Below, in pieces: positions 56,917 to 64,000 of a DNA stretch of 64,000 nucleotides. How positions within the stretch are numbered: the first letter of the stretch is position 1; each line of letters opens with the position of its first letter. The DNA is taken from contig NZ_MASW01000007.1 in NCBI RefSeq assembly GCF_003202285.1, positions 186,001 to 250,000 of the forward strand, in the 5' to 3' direction. A model generated the notes under the pieces. That model saw nothing but the letters and a program-made list of their open reading frames with translations. It made no database searches and had not been told where the DNA came from. The DNA comes from Prauserella muralis (GTDB taxonomy: Bacteria; Actinomycetota; Actinomycetes; Mycobacteriales; Pseudonocardiaceae). Position numbers and translations under genes: made by a program.

Positions 56917-57236
56917 GAGGGTTCCTCGTCTCGATAGTCAGAGAAGCACTGGCGAGGTTTCGCCGCACACTCCCACGCTGACCTCGCTCGCCGACGGCTG
57001 GCAGGACCCGGTGTTCCTGGGTGCGGTTCACCCAGGAACCGGCTGTCAATGTGCAGCCAGTTCCCGGATGCCCGTCCCGCGAATGTGTCCCCTCCTCCAT
57101 TCGCTGGACGAATCGTCATGGACGCCCTGTGACTTGCACAAAGCGAGGTGGACAAGGGCGGGACAGGTTGCCGTTCCTCCGGCCGATCTCGTTCAGCCCG
57201 TAGCCCGGCCGCCGATGGACCAGGGCGGGTCGGCCT
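56917..57236. other. 320-bp gene-free stretch upstream of the aldo/keto reductase
   Basis: No supported gene. It contains the strong stem-loop at 57,013-57,039 and should hold the promoter of the aldo/keto reductase. The frame that continues from the IclR remnant through this region shows no IclR similarity. Confidence 0.5.
57013..57039. repeat. perfect 11-bp inverted repeat / stem-loop
   Basis: GTTCCTGGGTG (57013-57023) and CACCCAGGAAC (57029-57039) flank CGGTT; with a two-base bulge the stem extends by CCGG on each side. It lies 97 bp before the aldo/keto reductase start. It could be a terminator of a lost gene, an operator, or the end of a decayed element. Confidence 0.55.
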
Positions 57237-57470
57237 GTCCTGCTCCACGGCGAACCCGCCGTCTCTCACCATCGCCAGAGCAGTGCGATACCAGGCGCGG
57301 ACCTCGTCCCCGGCCTCGGCGCGCACGGCCGGCCATCGGTCCGTTTCCGCCGCGGACCACGCGACGAGGACTGCGCCCGGCGGCGGCCGGAGCGGGAAAC
57401 GATCCCCATGGCGCACGCCGAACGCGCCGCGACGTCCCGCTGCGGGCTCCACGCGTTCGGCGAGCACGAG
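57237..57470 (-). pseudogene. IclR-family regulator remnant (effector-domain fragment)
   Basis: About 78 codons in one minus-strand frame read LVLAERVEPAAGRRGAFGVR, then GDRFPLRPPPGAVLVAWSAAE and YRTALAMVRDGGFAVEQD. The pattern (R-x-P-L-x-P-P-x-G-A-V-x-V-A-W, then L-x-x-V-R-x-x-G) is the middle of the IclR ligand-binding domain of the actinobacterial type. No helix-turn-helix and no C-terminal end are found on either side, so this is a fragment of a lost regulator. Confidence 0.6.
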
Positions 57471-57542
57471 TCCGTCGCCGGATTGACCGTGCCGACAGCC
57501 GAGCCGCCGCCCTGCCGACCGAGACCAGCGCCGGGCCTCGCC

Positions 57543-57718
57543 ATCGGCGCCCTCTACCACGCGCCCGAGCCCGGCGCGGCGCCGTTCGGGTCGGACGGCG
57601 ACACCGTCGCCGCCGGGCGGCTCCTCCCGACAGCACGCTGGTCGAGTACGGGGACCGGCATCCGGCTGTCCGAGCCGTTGTAGCCCGGCGGCTGAGGGGC
57701 TATTCTCAGAAAATCTAA
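57543..57718 (+). pseudogene. biotin carboxyl carrier protein (AccB-like) remnant with the biotin site deleted
   Basis: One plus-strand frame gives IGALYHAPEPGAAPFGSDGD followed by TVAAGRLL, closely like the start of an acetyl-CoA carboxylase biotin carrier domain. The frame then shifts, and DSTLVEYGDRHPAVRAV matches the end of such domains (V-E-Y-G-x-P-L-x-V-R). The roughly 27-30 residues between, which should contain the biotinylated Lys (E-A-M-K-L-M-N), are absent. So an internal deletion of about 80-90 bp with a frame change destroyed the gene. Similarity is from memory and needs an alignment. Confidence 0.6.
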
Positions 57719-57725
57719 GAGTAAT

Positions 57726-57735
57726 ATCTCAATTA
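57726..57735. promoter_or_regulatory. ATCTCAATTA motif, copy A, in AT-rich promoter
   Basis: The decamer lies 16 bp before the RraA-type gene, within a 40-bp AT-rich stretch that also has TAAGAG twice (57715-57720, 57734-57739). The same decamer, followed by R-G-A in both cases, is at 60,509-60,518. Such AT-rich matches are rare in this genome, so a common regulator is likely. Confidence 0.5.
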
Positions 57736-57750
57736 AGAGTGGAGCTCGCT

Positions 57751-58410
57751 ATGTTCATCGCTGCGGCTACCGACAGCGTGTCCGTCTCGCCGAACTGGCC
57801 TCGCAGCGCAGCGGCGGTGATCCGCCATCTGGGAGAGGTACCGGCCGCGAACGTCGGTGACGCACTGCAGCGGATGACCGTGCTGGACGGCGGGATCCGG
57901 CTGCTCACCGGGCGCACTCCGCTTCTGGGCAACGCCCTGACGGTCCACGTGCGGTCGGGTGACAACCTGGCCATCCACCGAGCGCTCGACGAAGCCCGCC
58001 CGGGCGACGTCCTGGTCGTCAACGGGCACGGCGACCTCACTCGCGCCCTGATCGGCGACCTTATCGGCGAGATCATGGTGAACGCCGGTGTCGTCGGCGC
58101 GGTGGTCGACGGCGCGGTCCGCGACGTCCAGGTGCTGTCCGAGATGGGCCTGGCCGTCTACGCGCGCGCGGCCACCCCCGCTGGCCCCTTCAAGCACGGG
58201 CCCGGCACCATCGGCGCACCGGTGGCGGTCGGCGGCGTGGTGATCGCGGCGGGTGACGTGCTTGTCGGCGACTCCGACGGCGTCGTCGTCGTCCCGCGGC
58301 ACCGGGTGCAGGAGGTCGTCGAGGCAGTCGAGGGGATCGGCGAGAACGAGGAGGCGCTGCGACGGCGCATCCTCGCCGCACGCCCCGACAGCGCGGTGCC
58401 GGCCCGATGA
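57751..58410 (+). CDS. RraA-like / 4-hydroxy-4-methyl-2-oxoglutarate aldolase family protein
   Basis: 219 aa. VGDALQRMTVLDGGIRLLTG, LLGNALTVHVRSGDN, GDVLVVNGHGD, GDLIGEIMVNAGVVGAVVDGAVRD and LVGDSDGVVVVP follow the family order. Members are metal-dependent pyruvate aldolases (HMG/CHA aldolase) or the RNase E inhibitor RraA. R-D is present, but the acidic residue expected three places on is Val (RDVQV). ATG 57751 with GGAG at 7-nt spacing; GTG 57739 is possible. Coupled by 4-bp overlap to an aminotransferase, which favours an amino-acid-derived oxo-acid substrate. Confidence 0.85.
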   Translation: MFIAAATDSVSVSPNWPRSAAAVIRHLGEVPAANVGDALQRMTVLDGGIRLLTGRTPLLGNALTVHVRSGDNLAIHRALDEARPGDVLVVNGHGDLTRALIGDLIGEIMVNAGVVGAVVDGAVRDVQVLSEMGLAVYARAATPAGPFKHGPGTIGAPVAVGGVVIAAGDVLVGDSDGVVVVPRHRVQEVVEAVEGIGENEEALRRRILAARPDSAVPAR

Positions 58411-59555
58411 GCGCCGCCCTGCCCGCCCTTCGTGTCGCGGAACTGTGCCGCCGTTCGCGGCGTCCGGCACTCACCCCGGCCCCGCCGGGTGCCGTGTCAC
58501 TCGCCATGGGCGAGCCGGACTTCCCGACACCGCCGCCCATCATCGAGGCCGCCGTGGCCGCCCTGCGCGCAGGCGAAACGCACTACGCCGACCAGAAGGG
58601 CCTGCCGGAACTGCGTGCCGCGCTCGCCTCCCGGTTGCCGGCGCGCCCGGGCCGGACGTGGAGCGCGGACGACATCGTGGTCACCCACGGCGCCACCGCG
58701 GCGCTGGCGGCGGTCGTGCTGGCGACGGTCGGTCCCGGCGACCGCGTGGTCATCCCGGAGCCGGCCTACTCGCTGTACGCCGACCTGGTCGTCCTCGCCG
58801 GAGGCACCGTGGACTTCGTCCCGCTCGGCCCGGACCTGCACTGGGACCTCGACGCGTTGGCCGCCGCGCTCCCCGGCGCCCGCCTGATGATGTTCTCGAA
58901 TCCGGCGAACCCGACCGGCATCGTCCACCGCGAGCGGGAACTCGAGGCCCTCGGACACCATCTCGCGGGGTCCGATGTGCTGGTCGTCAGTGACGAGGCA
59001 TACCACCGACTGGTCTACCCGGGGAACGAGTGGACGTCGGCGCTGGCGATCGAATCGTTGCGGGACCGGACGGTGTACGTCCAGACGTTCTCCAAGACGT
59101 ACGCGATGACCGGCTGGCGGGTGGGGTATCTGACCGGGCCGCGCGAGGTGGTGGACGCGGCGGCCCACGTGCACCGGAGTCTCAACGGCTCGGTGAACAC
59201 GGCGGTCCAGCACGCGGCCCTGGCCGCCCTCGATCTGCCGGACGGCATCGTGGACGCCATGGCCGAGAAGTACCGGCAGCGGCGCGAGCTGGTGGTTGCG
59301 TACCTGTCGGACATCCCCGGCCTGCGCCTGATTCCGCCGGAGGGCGCGTTCTACGGATTCCTCCGCTACGACGCCGCCCTTGCCTCCGAGGACGTCGCCC
59401 GCGAGCTCGCCGAGCGGAAGGTGATGGTTCGGGCCGGCGCTGAGTACGGGCCCTCGGGCGAGGGGCACATCCGGATCTCGTTCGCGGCCTCCGAGGACGA
59501 CCTGCGGACCGGGCTAGCCCGTATCGTCGGCCATCTGGGCGCCGCGAGCTCCTGA
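58407..59555 (+). CDS. PLP-dependent aminotransferase, class I/II
   Basis: 382 aa. MGEPDFPTPPPIIEAA, HYADQKGLPELRAALASRL, VTHGATAALAAVVLATVGPGD, PNPTG-like NPANPTG, SDEAYHRLVY (PLP Asp/Tyr), TFSKTYAMTGWRVGYL (PLP Lys) and HIRISFAAS (carboxylate Arg). Aspartate/aromatic aminotransferase fold-type I. It would supply or remove the oxo acid handled by the RraA-like aldolase encoded just before with a 4-bp overlap. Confidence 0.92.
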   Translation: MSAALPALRVAELCRRSRRPALTPAPPGAVSLAMGEPDFPTPPPIIEAAVAALRAGETHYADQKGLPELRAALASRLPARPGRTWSADDIVVTHGATAALAAVVLATVGPGDRVVIPEPAYSLYADLVVLAGGTVDFVPLGPDLHWDLDALAAALPGARLMMFSNPANPTGIVHRERELEALGHHLAGSDVLVVSDEAYHRLVYPGNEWTSALAIESLRDRTVYVQTFSKTYAMTGWRVGYLTGPREVVDAAAHVHRSLNGSVNTAVQHAALAALDLPDGIVDAMAEKYRQRRELVVAYLSDIPGLRLIPPEGAFYGFLRYDAALASEDVARELAERKVMVRAGAEYGPSGEGHIRISFAASEDDLRTGLARIVGHLGAASS

Positions 59556-59655
59556 TGAGCCGGTTGCGTCCGCCTACCGGCACAGCTGAGCGGTGGCACG
59601 TACCGCGATCGGACGCGATACCCTTACCTGCACTTCCATCCGGCGGAGGAGGTCC

Positions 59656-60273
59656 GTGTCCGATCAGCAGGCCGCTCCACGTGGGGGGCGCAAGTTGCGC
59701 AGTGACACCCGCCGCAACCGCCGGCGCCTCCTCGAGGCCGTCGGCGAGCTCGCCCGGGAGGCACCCGACGAGCTCACCATGCAGGCAGTCGCGTCGCGCG
59801 CGGAGATCGGTCCCGCCACCGCCTACCGCTACTACTCCTCGATGGAGGAGGTGCTCGCGGCCTATGTGCTCAGCGTCGTCGAGGAGCTCCGCGATTTCAG
59901 CGCGACGTCGACCGCGGAGGGGCGGCCGCTCTTCGACGCCGTCGTGGACAAGTGGATGGACCTGCTCTCCGAGCACGGACCGGCGTTGGTGCAGCTTCGG
60001 TCCCGACGGGGTTACCTGGAGCGTCTCCACAACGGGAACAAGATCATCGCCGCCATGCGGGACGCCTGGAGCAGGCCCGTGCGGGGACTGCTCGACGACA
60101 TCGGGCTCCCGGAGGATCTGATCGAGTACGCGCTGTTCCTCAACAACATGATCTTCGATCCGCGGGAGGTCGAGGACCTGCTGCAAGAGACTCCTCTGTC
60201 GCGCAGGGAGGTCATCACCCGGCTGACCGAGGCGTACTGTGGCGCCCTGCGCGGGTGGGCGCGAGTGGGCTGA
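59656..60273 (+). CDS. TetR-family transcriptional regulator
   Basis: 205 aa. DNA-binding part RRNRRRLLEAVGELAREAPDELTMQAVASRAEIGPATAYRYYSSMEEVL; the remaining 130 residues form a ligand domain of no recognised subtype. GTG 59656 is chosen because AGGAGGT sits right before it; 100 bp after the aminotransferase. Followed by a strong terminator. It may control both the RraA/aminotransferase pair and the hydrolase gene after it, which share a promoter motif. Confidence 0.9.
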   Translation: MSDQQAAPRGGRKLRSDTRRNRRRLLEAVGELAREAPDELTMQAVASRAEIGPATAYRYYSSMEEVLAAYVLSVVEELRDFSATSTAEGRPLFDAVVDKWMDLLSEHGPALVQLRSRRGYLERLHNGNKIIAAMRDAWSRPVRGLLDDIGLPEDLIEYALFLNNMIFDPREVEDLLQETPLSRREVITRLTEAYCGALRGWARVG

Positions 60274-60332
60274 CCCGGCAAGGGGCACCGGCGGGCACCA
60301 GAGCCCGGATCGGACCAACCCGGCATCCGGCT

Positions 60333-60356
60333 CTGCCCGGGCTCGTGCCCGGGCAG
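60333..60356 (+). terminator. strong stem-loop terminator after TetR gene
   Basis: CTGCCCGGGC (60333-60342) and GCCCGGGCAG (60347-60356) with a TCGT loop: perfect 10-bp stem, 60 bp after the TetR stop. No T-tract, as is common in actinobacteria. Confidence 0.65.
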
Positions 60357-60359
60357 CCG

Positions 60360-60524
60360 ATGAACGTGCCGCCGTGGCACCGGTCCGGCTTCGACGAGCG
60401 GGCCGCCGCATCCCTGCTCGACCGGCACCCCGGCACGGCAACGCTCGAGTATTCCGGTCGTCGAGGCGAACCCTTTCGCACCAGAGGCCGCAGCTATATG
60501 ATAGTCGAATCTCAATTAGGATGA
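60360..60524 (+). CDS. possible 54-aa protein or gene remnant
   Basis: ATG 60360 opens a 54-codon frame (NVPPWHRSGFDERAAASLLD...) with G/C-rich third positions in its first half, ending 6 bp before the hydrolase start and covering the shared AT-rich motif. No RBS is clear and no family is recognised. It could be a truncated N-terminus. The AT-rich end argues against a functional gene. Confidence 0.2.
   Translation: MNVPPWHRSGFDERAAASLLDRHPGTATLEYSGRRGEPFRTRGRSYMIVESQLG
60509..60518. promoter_or_regulatory. ATCTCAATTA motif, copy B
   Basis: Second copy of the decamer found at 57,726, here 13 bp before the hydrolase ATG at 60531 within CTATATGATAG-type AT-rich sequence. Likely promoter/operator element shared with the RraA-aminotransferase pair. 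Confidence 0.5.
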
Positions 60525-60530
60525 TCTTCT

Positions 60531-61367
60531 ATGTATCCGACCGCAGGGAGGTCCGAAGGGGCAGGGCAACAGGCAGAGCGCGAGCCCACCGGCTCGGCGA
60601 GTACCACCATTCGGGCTGGTGAACTGGAAGTCGGGTACATCGACGGCGGTAGTGGCGTGCCGCTCGTGCTCATTCACGGCGGCGAGAGCGACCGCACCGC
60701 CTACGCGACACTCCGTACTCACCTCGGCGCAGGAATACGGGCGATCTCCTACGACCAGCGAGATTCGGGCATCACCGTGAACCCACCGGATCCGTACACG
60801 ATGGGCGACCTCGGCGATGATGTCGCCTCCTTGCTCGATGCACTGGGGATCCAGAGTGCGCATCTGCTGGGCACGTCCTTCGGTGGCGCCGTCGCGCAGC
60901 ACGCCGCGCTGCGGCATCCCGAGCGGGTCGCGTCTCTCACCCTGATCGCCACCACGCCGAGCTTCGCGTTGACCGGTGAGCCCATCGACAAGCTGCTGAA
61001 CATGCCCTACGACGACATGCGGCGTGCGGTCGACGACTTCTTCGTCACGCCCGGAGGCCGAGCCGAGCTGCGGAGCCGGGCCGCCGAGACACTCGTCACC
61101 CGCGATCACGAGCAGCGCGCCCGCCGCCATGCTGCCGCCCGGCAGCACGAGGTCCGGGACCGCCTCGGGGAGATCACCGCACCCACCCTGATCGTGCACG
61201 GCACCGAAGACCAGCTGGCGCCCTACGCCGGTGCCGTGCTGATGGAGCAACGGATTCCGAATGCCCAACTGCGGTCGATCGAGGGCGGGCGGCACGCGAT
61301 CGGGATGGAATTCGCCGATACGATCGCCCTCTGGGTGCGGGAGTTGCTCGGGGTGAGGGCAGCGTGA
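60531..61367 (+). CDS. alpha/beta hydrolase
   Basis: 278 aa. LVLIHGGESDRTAYATL (oxyanion), ISYDQRDSGIT, LLGTSFGGAVAQHAALRHPERV (nucleophilic Ser), LIVHGTEDQLAPY (Asp) and GGRHAIGMEF (His). It resembles cofactor-free esterases, lactonases and ring-cleavage-product hydrolases. ATG 60531 with AGGATGA upstream; the first 25 residues precede the conserved part. The promoter shares a motif with the RraA gene. Confidence 0.9.
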   Translation: MYPTAGRSEGAGQQAEREPTGSASTTIRAGELEVGYIDGGSGVPLVLIHGGESDRTAYATLRTHLGAGIRAISYDQRDSGITVNPPDPYTMGDLGDDVASLLDALGIQSAHLLGTSFGGAVAQHAALRHPERVASLTLIATTPSFALTGEPIDKLLNMPYDDMRRAVDDFFVTPGGRAELRSRAAETLVTRDHEQRARRHAAARQHEVRDRLGEITAPTLIVHGTEDQLAPYAGAVLMEQRIPNAQLRSIEGGRHAIGMEFADTIALWVRELLGVRAA

Positions 61368-61451
61368 GCGGCGCGACGCACCCCGGCGTCCGGTCTGCGT
61401 GGCAACGGTGTGCGGACACGGCCCGCCCAGATTCGGTGGCGCTCCGACGCC

Positions 61452-62564
61452 ATGAGTGAGGCCGGCCGGGACGTCGCGCACCGGATGGCCGAGGCGGCTC
61501 TGGCGTGGCTGGACTCCCTGGACGCAGACCAGCGCACGGTGGCGGTCGGCCCGCCGCCCGCGGCCGACGGTGACGCCGAGGCCGAACGCACCCGCTGGTT
61601 CTACACGCCCACCGATCACGGTGGCCTGACCTTCCACCAGCAACATCCCGCCCAGCACCGCTTGGCGATGCAACTGATCGCGAGTGGACTGTCCGAAGCC
61701 GGGTACACCACCGTCGCCACCGTGCTCGGCCTCGAGAACGTGCTCGACCGCGTCGAGGGGTTCTCCGTGAACTGGGGGCGGGAACGGACCCGCGACCCGG
61801 GCATGTACTACCTGCGGGTCTTCGGCGAGCCAGGCGGACGGCGACCGTGGGGATGGCGGTTCGGCGGTCACCACGTCTCGATCAACAACCTCGTGGTGGA
61901 TGGGACGGTCGCCGCCACCACGCCGTGCTTCCTGGGTGCCGACCCGGCTGCGTCGCCGCTGCTGGGTGGCGCGACGCTGCGCCCACTGGGCACGGCCGAG
62001 GACCTGGCTCGCGAGCTGGTCCGATCCCTGCGGCCCGAGCTCGCCACCCGCGCGGTGCTGCTGCCCCGCGCCCCGAACGACATCGTGGCCGGCAACAGCG
62101 CCCGGATCGACGACCGCGTGGTGAAGCGCAGCGAGCTCTGGCGCCCCGGCCCGCACATTCCGGACCGTGCCGAGCACCCCGCCACCGGCCTCGACGATCA
62201 GGACCAACGGGCGCTGGCCCTCACCCCGGCGCCCAAGGGGTTGCCGGGCTCCGAACTCGACACCGCGCAGCGGGAGCTGCTCCGTGCTCTGCTGGGCACG
62301 TACCTCGACCGCGTCCCCGACGGCGTCTCCCCGCTACCCCGCTATGACGACCCGGCAGCGCTGGACGCCGTACACCTCGCCTGGGCCGGTTCGACCACGG
62401 CGGGGCAACCGCACTACTACCGCCTGCAGGGCCCGCGATTGCTCATCGAGTGGACCAACATCCACCGCGGTGTCAATCACGCTCACGCCGTGTGGCGGGA
62501 CCCCGAGACCGACTTCGGCGGCGACGTCCTCGCCGCCCACCACGCCGCCCACCACACGCCGTAA
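61452..62564 (+). CDS. DUF3500 domain-containing protein
   Basis: 370 aa. DSLDADQRTVAVGPPP, RTRWFYTPTDHGGLTFHQQHPAQHRLAMQLIASGLSEAGY, TVATVLGLENVLDRVEG, DPGMYYLRVFGEPG and WGWRFGGHHVSINNLVVDG match the DUF3500 pattern, a family of unknown function; the HH and R-F-G-G-H clusters could bind metal. Near the end come HYYRLQGPRLLIEWTNIHRG and NHAHAVWRDPETDFGGD. ATG 61452 is chosen (GTG 61410 possible), about 84 bp after the hydrolase. I assign no reaction. Confidence 0.85.
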   Translation: MSEAGRDVAHRMAEAALAWLDSLDADQRTVAVGPPPAADGDAEAERTRWFYTPTDHGGLTFHQQHPAQHRLAMQLIASGLSEAGYTTVATVLGLENVLDRVEGFSVNWGRERTRDPGMYYLRVFGEPGGRRPWGWRFGGHHVSINNLVVDGTVAATTPCFLGADPAASPLLGGATLRPLGTAEDLARELVRSLRPELATRAVLLPRAPNDIVAGNSARIDDRVVKRSELWRPGPHIPDRAEHPATGLDDQDQRALALTPAPKGLPGSELDTAQRELLRALLGTYLDRVPDGVSPLPRYDDPAALDAVHLAWAGSTTAGQPHYYRLQGPRLLIEWTNIHRGVNHAHAVWRDPETDFGGDVLAAHHAAHHTP

Positions 62565-62751
62565 GCACCACGTGCCGGCGCCCAGGAACGGAGTGTGACG
62601 ACATGGCCGGTCGACCACCACCACCAACCAATGCGTCCCCTCACCCGGCACACCCCAGGAACACTGCGGCGAGACGTGGCCCTCACCTGAGCAGCAGCAC
62701 GACACGTACGGCCGACACCCCACCCGCCCCGCAATGTCAAAGAGGACATTC

Positions 62752-64000
62752 ATGACCACAACTCCGCATCCCCCGATCTCCGTCGGCAAGGCCGCTATCG
62801 GGGCCCTCGGCATACTGGCGGTCGCCACCGGCGCCCTGGAATCGGTGGTGACGCCGACGCTGCCGCTCCTGCAACGTGAGCTGGACATGAGCCCTGCCGA
62901 AGGTGCGCTGCTCAGCATCGTGTTGCTCGTCACCGGCGCGCTCATCACTCCGATCGCCGGCAAGTTCGGCGACCGCTACGGCGGCAAGCGAGTCCTGATC
63001 CGGCTGATGGCGGTGGTCTGCGCCGGTGGCCTGGTGTCCGCGCTGGCTCCCAACCTGCCGGTGCTGCTGTGCGGCCAGGTGCTGCAGGGCGCGATGGTGG
63101 GCGCCCTGCCACTGTCGTTCATCCTCGTGCGCAAACACCTGCCCCCCCGGTGAGTCGAAGGTGGCCATCGGTGTCGTCAGCGGCCTGTTCGTCGGGGGCG
63201 GGATGGTGGGAACGCTCTCCGCAGGGCCCGTGGCCGAGGCGCTGTCCCGGCACTGGATGTTCGCGCTGCCCACGATCGTCGTCATCGGGGCGACCCTGCT
63301 GGTGAACCGGCTGATGCCGCACGACTCGCCGGGCCGCCCCGACGATGCCGGAATCGACTGGCCCGGTCTCGTGTTGCTGAGCGGGACGCTGGTCACGCTC
63401 ATGCTCGTGCTGGCGCTGGCACCCGACATCGCCTCGCAACCACTGGTGCTCGGGGTCGCCGTCGTGCTGCTGGCCGCCTTCGTGACCGGATGGATAGCCG
63501 TCGAGCGTCGCGCGGCCTCGCCAATGGTCGATCTGCGCATGCTGGCACGCCCCGCGGTGTGGAAGTCGTGCGTGCTCACGTTCGTCATCTGCGTCGGGAC
63601 CTCGGGGGCGGTCTTCCTCGTCCCGCAACTGTTCGCGGTACCCGCCGACGAGTACGGGTTCGGGGCCACCGCCACCCAGATCGGCTTGTTCCTGCTCCCC
63701 GGGGTGGTGGCCGCGTCGGTGGCCGGGCCGATCGGTGGTATCGGGGTACGGCGCCTCGGCTCCCGTGCCGTAGTCACCGCCGGGATCGTCCTGATGGCCT
63801 TCTCGCTGATCGGCCTGGCCGCCGTGCACACCGAGGTCTGGCACCTCATCGTCGGCAAGGCGCTCGTCGCACTGGCCAACGGTTTGTGCATCACGGCGAT
63901 GGTGACCAGCACCGCCACCTCCGTCGACCAGGGCGACACCGGCATCGCCACCAGCCTGGTCCTCGTCACACGCGTGCTCGGTTTCGCCGTGGGCGTGCAG
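62752..64000 (+). pseudogene. MFS drug/metabolite transporter (DHA-type) with frameshift, cut by window end
   Basis: The first 133 codons encode four helices with IAGKFGDRYGGKRVLI (MFS loop motif) and GQVLQGAMVGALPLSFILVRKHLPP, then stop at 63,153. Directly after a run of seven C (63,142-63,148) the same protein continues in another frame with GESKVAIGVVSGLFVGGGMVG, further helices and the DLRMLARPAVWKS segment to the window end. Removing one C joins them. Either a real mutation, a phase-variable tract, or a sequence error. The 187 bp before it hold no supported gene. Confidence 0.75.

Noticed and set aside
62603-62754. Pro/Thr-rich 50-codon frame ending on the MFS start codon
   Set aside because: Composition is low-complexity and the overlap with ATG is easily produced by chance; no homology pattern.
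1-64000. Possible tRNA genes, insertion sequences, phage or attachment sites
   Set aside because: No cloverleaf-like sequence, transposase or integrase motif, or flanking direct repeats were seen on reading the window.

Overview
The window is GC-rich actinobacterial DNA. Codons are strongly G/C-ending, GTG starts are common, and neighbouring genes repeatedly overlap by 4 bp (ATGA or GTGA). Gene content fits a Pseudonocardiales-type soil actinomycete such as Amycolatopsis, Pseudonocardia or Saccharopolyspora, but no rRNA, tRNA or other taxonomic marker is present, so this is inference. Almost everything is catabolic: CoA activation, CoA transfer, acyl-CoA oxidation, hydration, C-C cleavage, uptake, and local IclR, TetR and XRE regulators. 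I see no insertion sequence, phage gene or CRISPR array.

Layout. (1) 1-12,062: a cut CaiB/BaiF CoA-transferase, an AttH/CrtC-like protein, a small protein plus an ACAD10/11-N-like (LvaA-like) kinase broken by one frameshift, and an HpcH/HpaI lyase, diverging from a MmgE/PrpD gene. Then comes a coupled 2-hydroxyacid dehydrogenase, enolase and kinase trio, an acyl-CoA dehydrogenase, MaoC hydratase and HpcH lyase trio, and a divergent IclR gene with two operator-like inverted repeats. (2) 12,072-19,168: three-subunit molybdenum hydroxylase (2Fe-2S, FAD, Mo), a Zn-ribbon/OB-fold protein, a thiolase, an SMP-30 lactonase-like protein and an XRE regulator. (3) 19,325-23,753: MFS carrier, two CaiB-type genes (the second a racemase type) and a TetR gene. 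(4) 23,758-32,717: two divergent operons. The minus one encodes MFS, acyl-CoA ligase, crotonase and esterase. The plus one encodes a Zn-ribbon protein, a cysteine-poor Ltp2-like thiolase homologue, aldehyde dehydrogenase and alcohol dehydrogenase. (5) 41,057-32,951 (minus): acyl-CoA ligase, racemase, crotonase, MFS, quinone-oxidoreductase-like MDR, SDR and acyl-CoA dehydrogenase. (6) 54,478-41,492 (minus): peptide-type ABC importer with a fused double ATPase, C-C hydrolase-like protein, BKACE, SDR, hydantoinase/carboxylase A and B subunits and a second SDR, facing a TetR gene. (7) 55,837-64,000: aldo/keto reductase, a scar with two decayed genes, an RraA-type aldolase with an aminotransferase, TetR, hydrolase, a DUF3500 protein and a frameshifted MFS carrier cut by the window end.

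How the parts may work together. Each operon looks like a self-contained route: import, activation to CoA thioester or by phosphorylation, oxidation/hydration, then lyase or thiolase cleavage. Two modules are unusual. The 5.2-8.6 kb trio could convert a 2-oxo-3-hydroxy acid to an enol phosphate (reduce, phosphorylate, dehydrate), as in the hydroxypyruvate-to-PEP part of the serine cycle. The 41.5-54.5 kb locus combines a HyuA/HyuB pair (the fold of acetone and acetophenone carboxylases) with BKACE and two dehydrogenases, which suggests ketone carboxylation followed by CoA-dependent cleavage of the beta-keto acid. Both are inferences from gene families and order.
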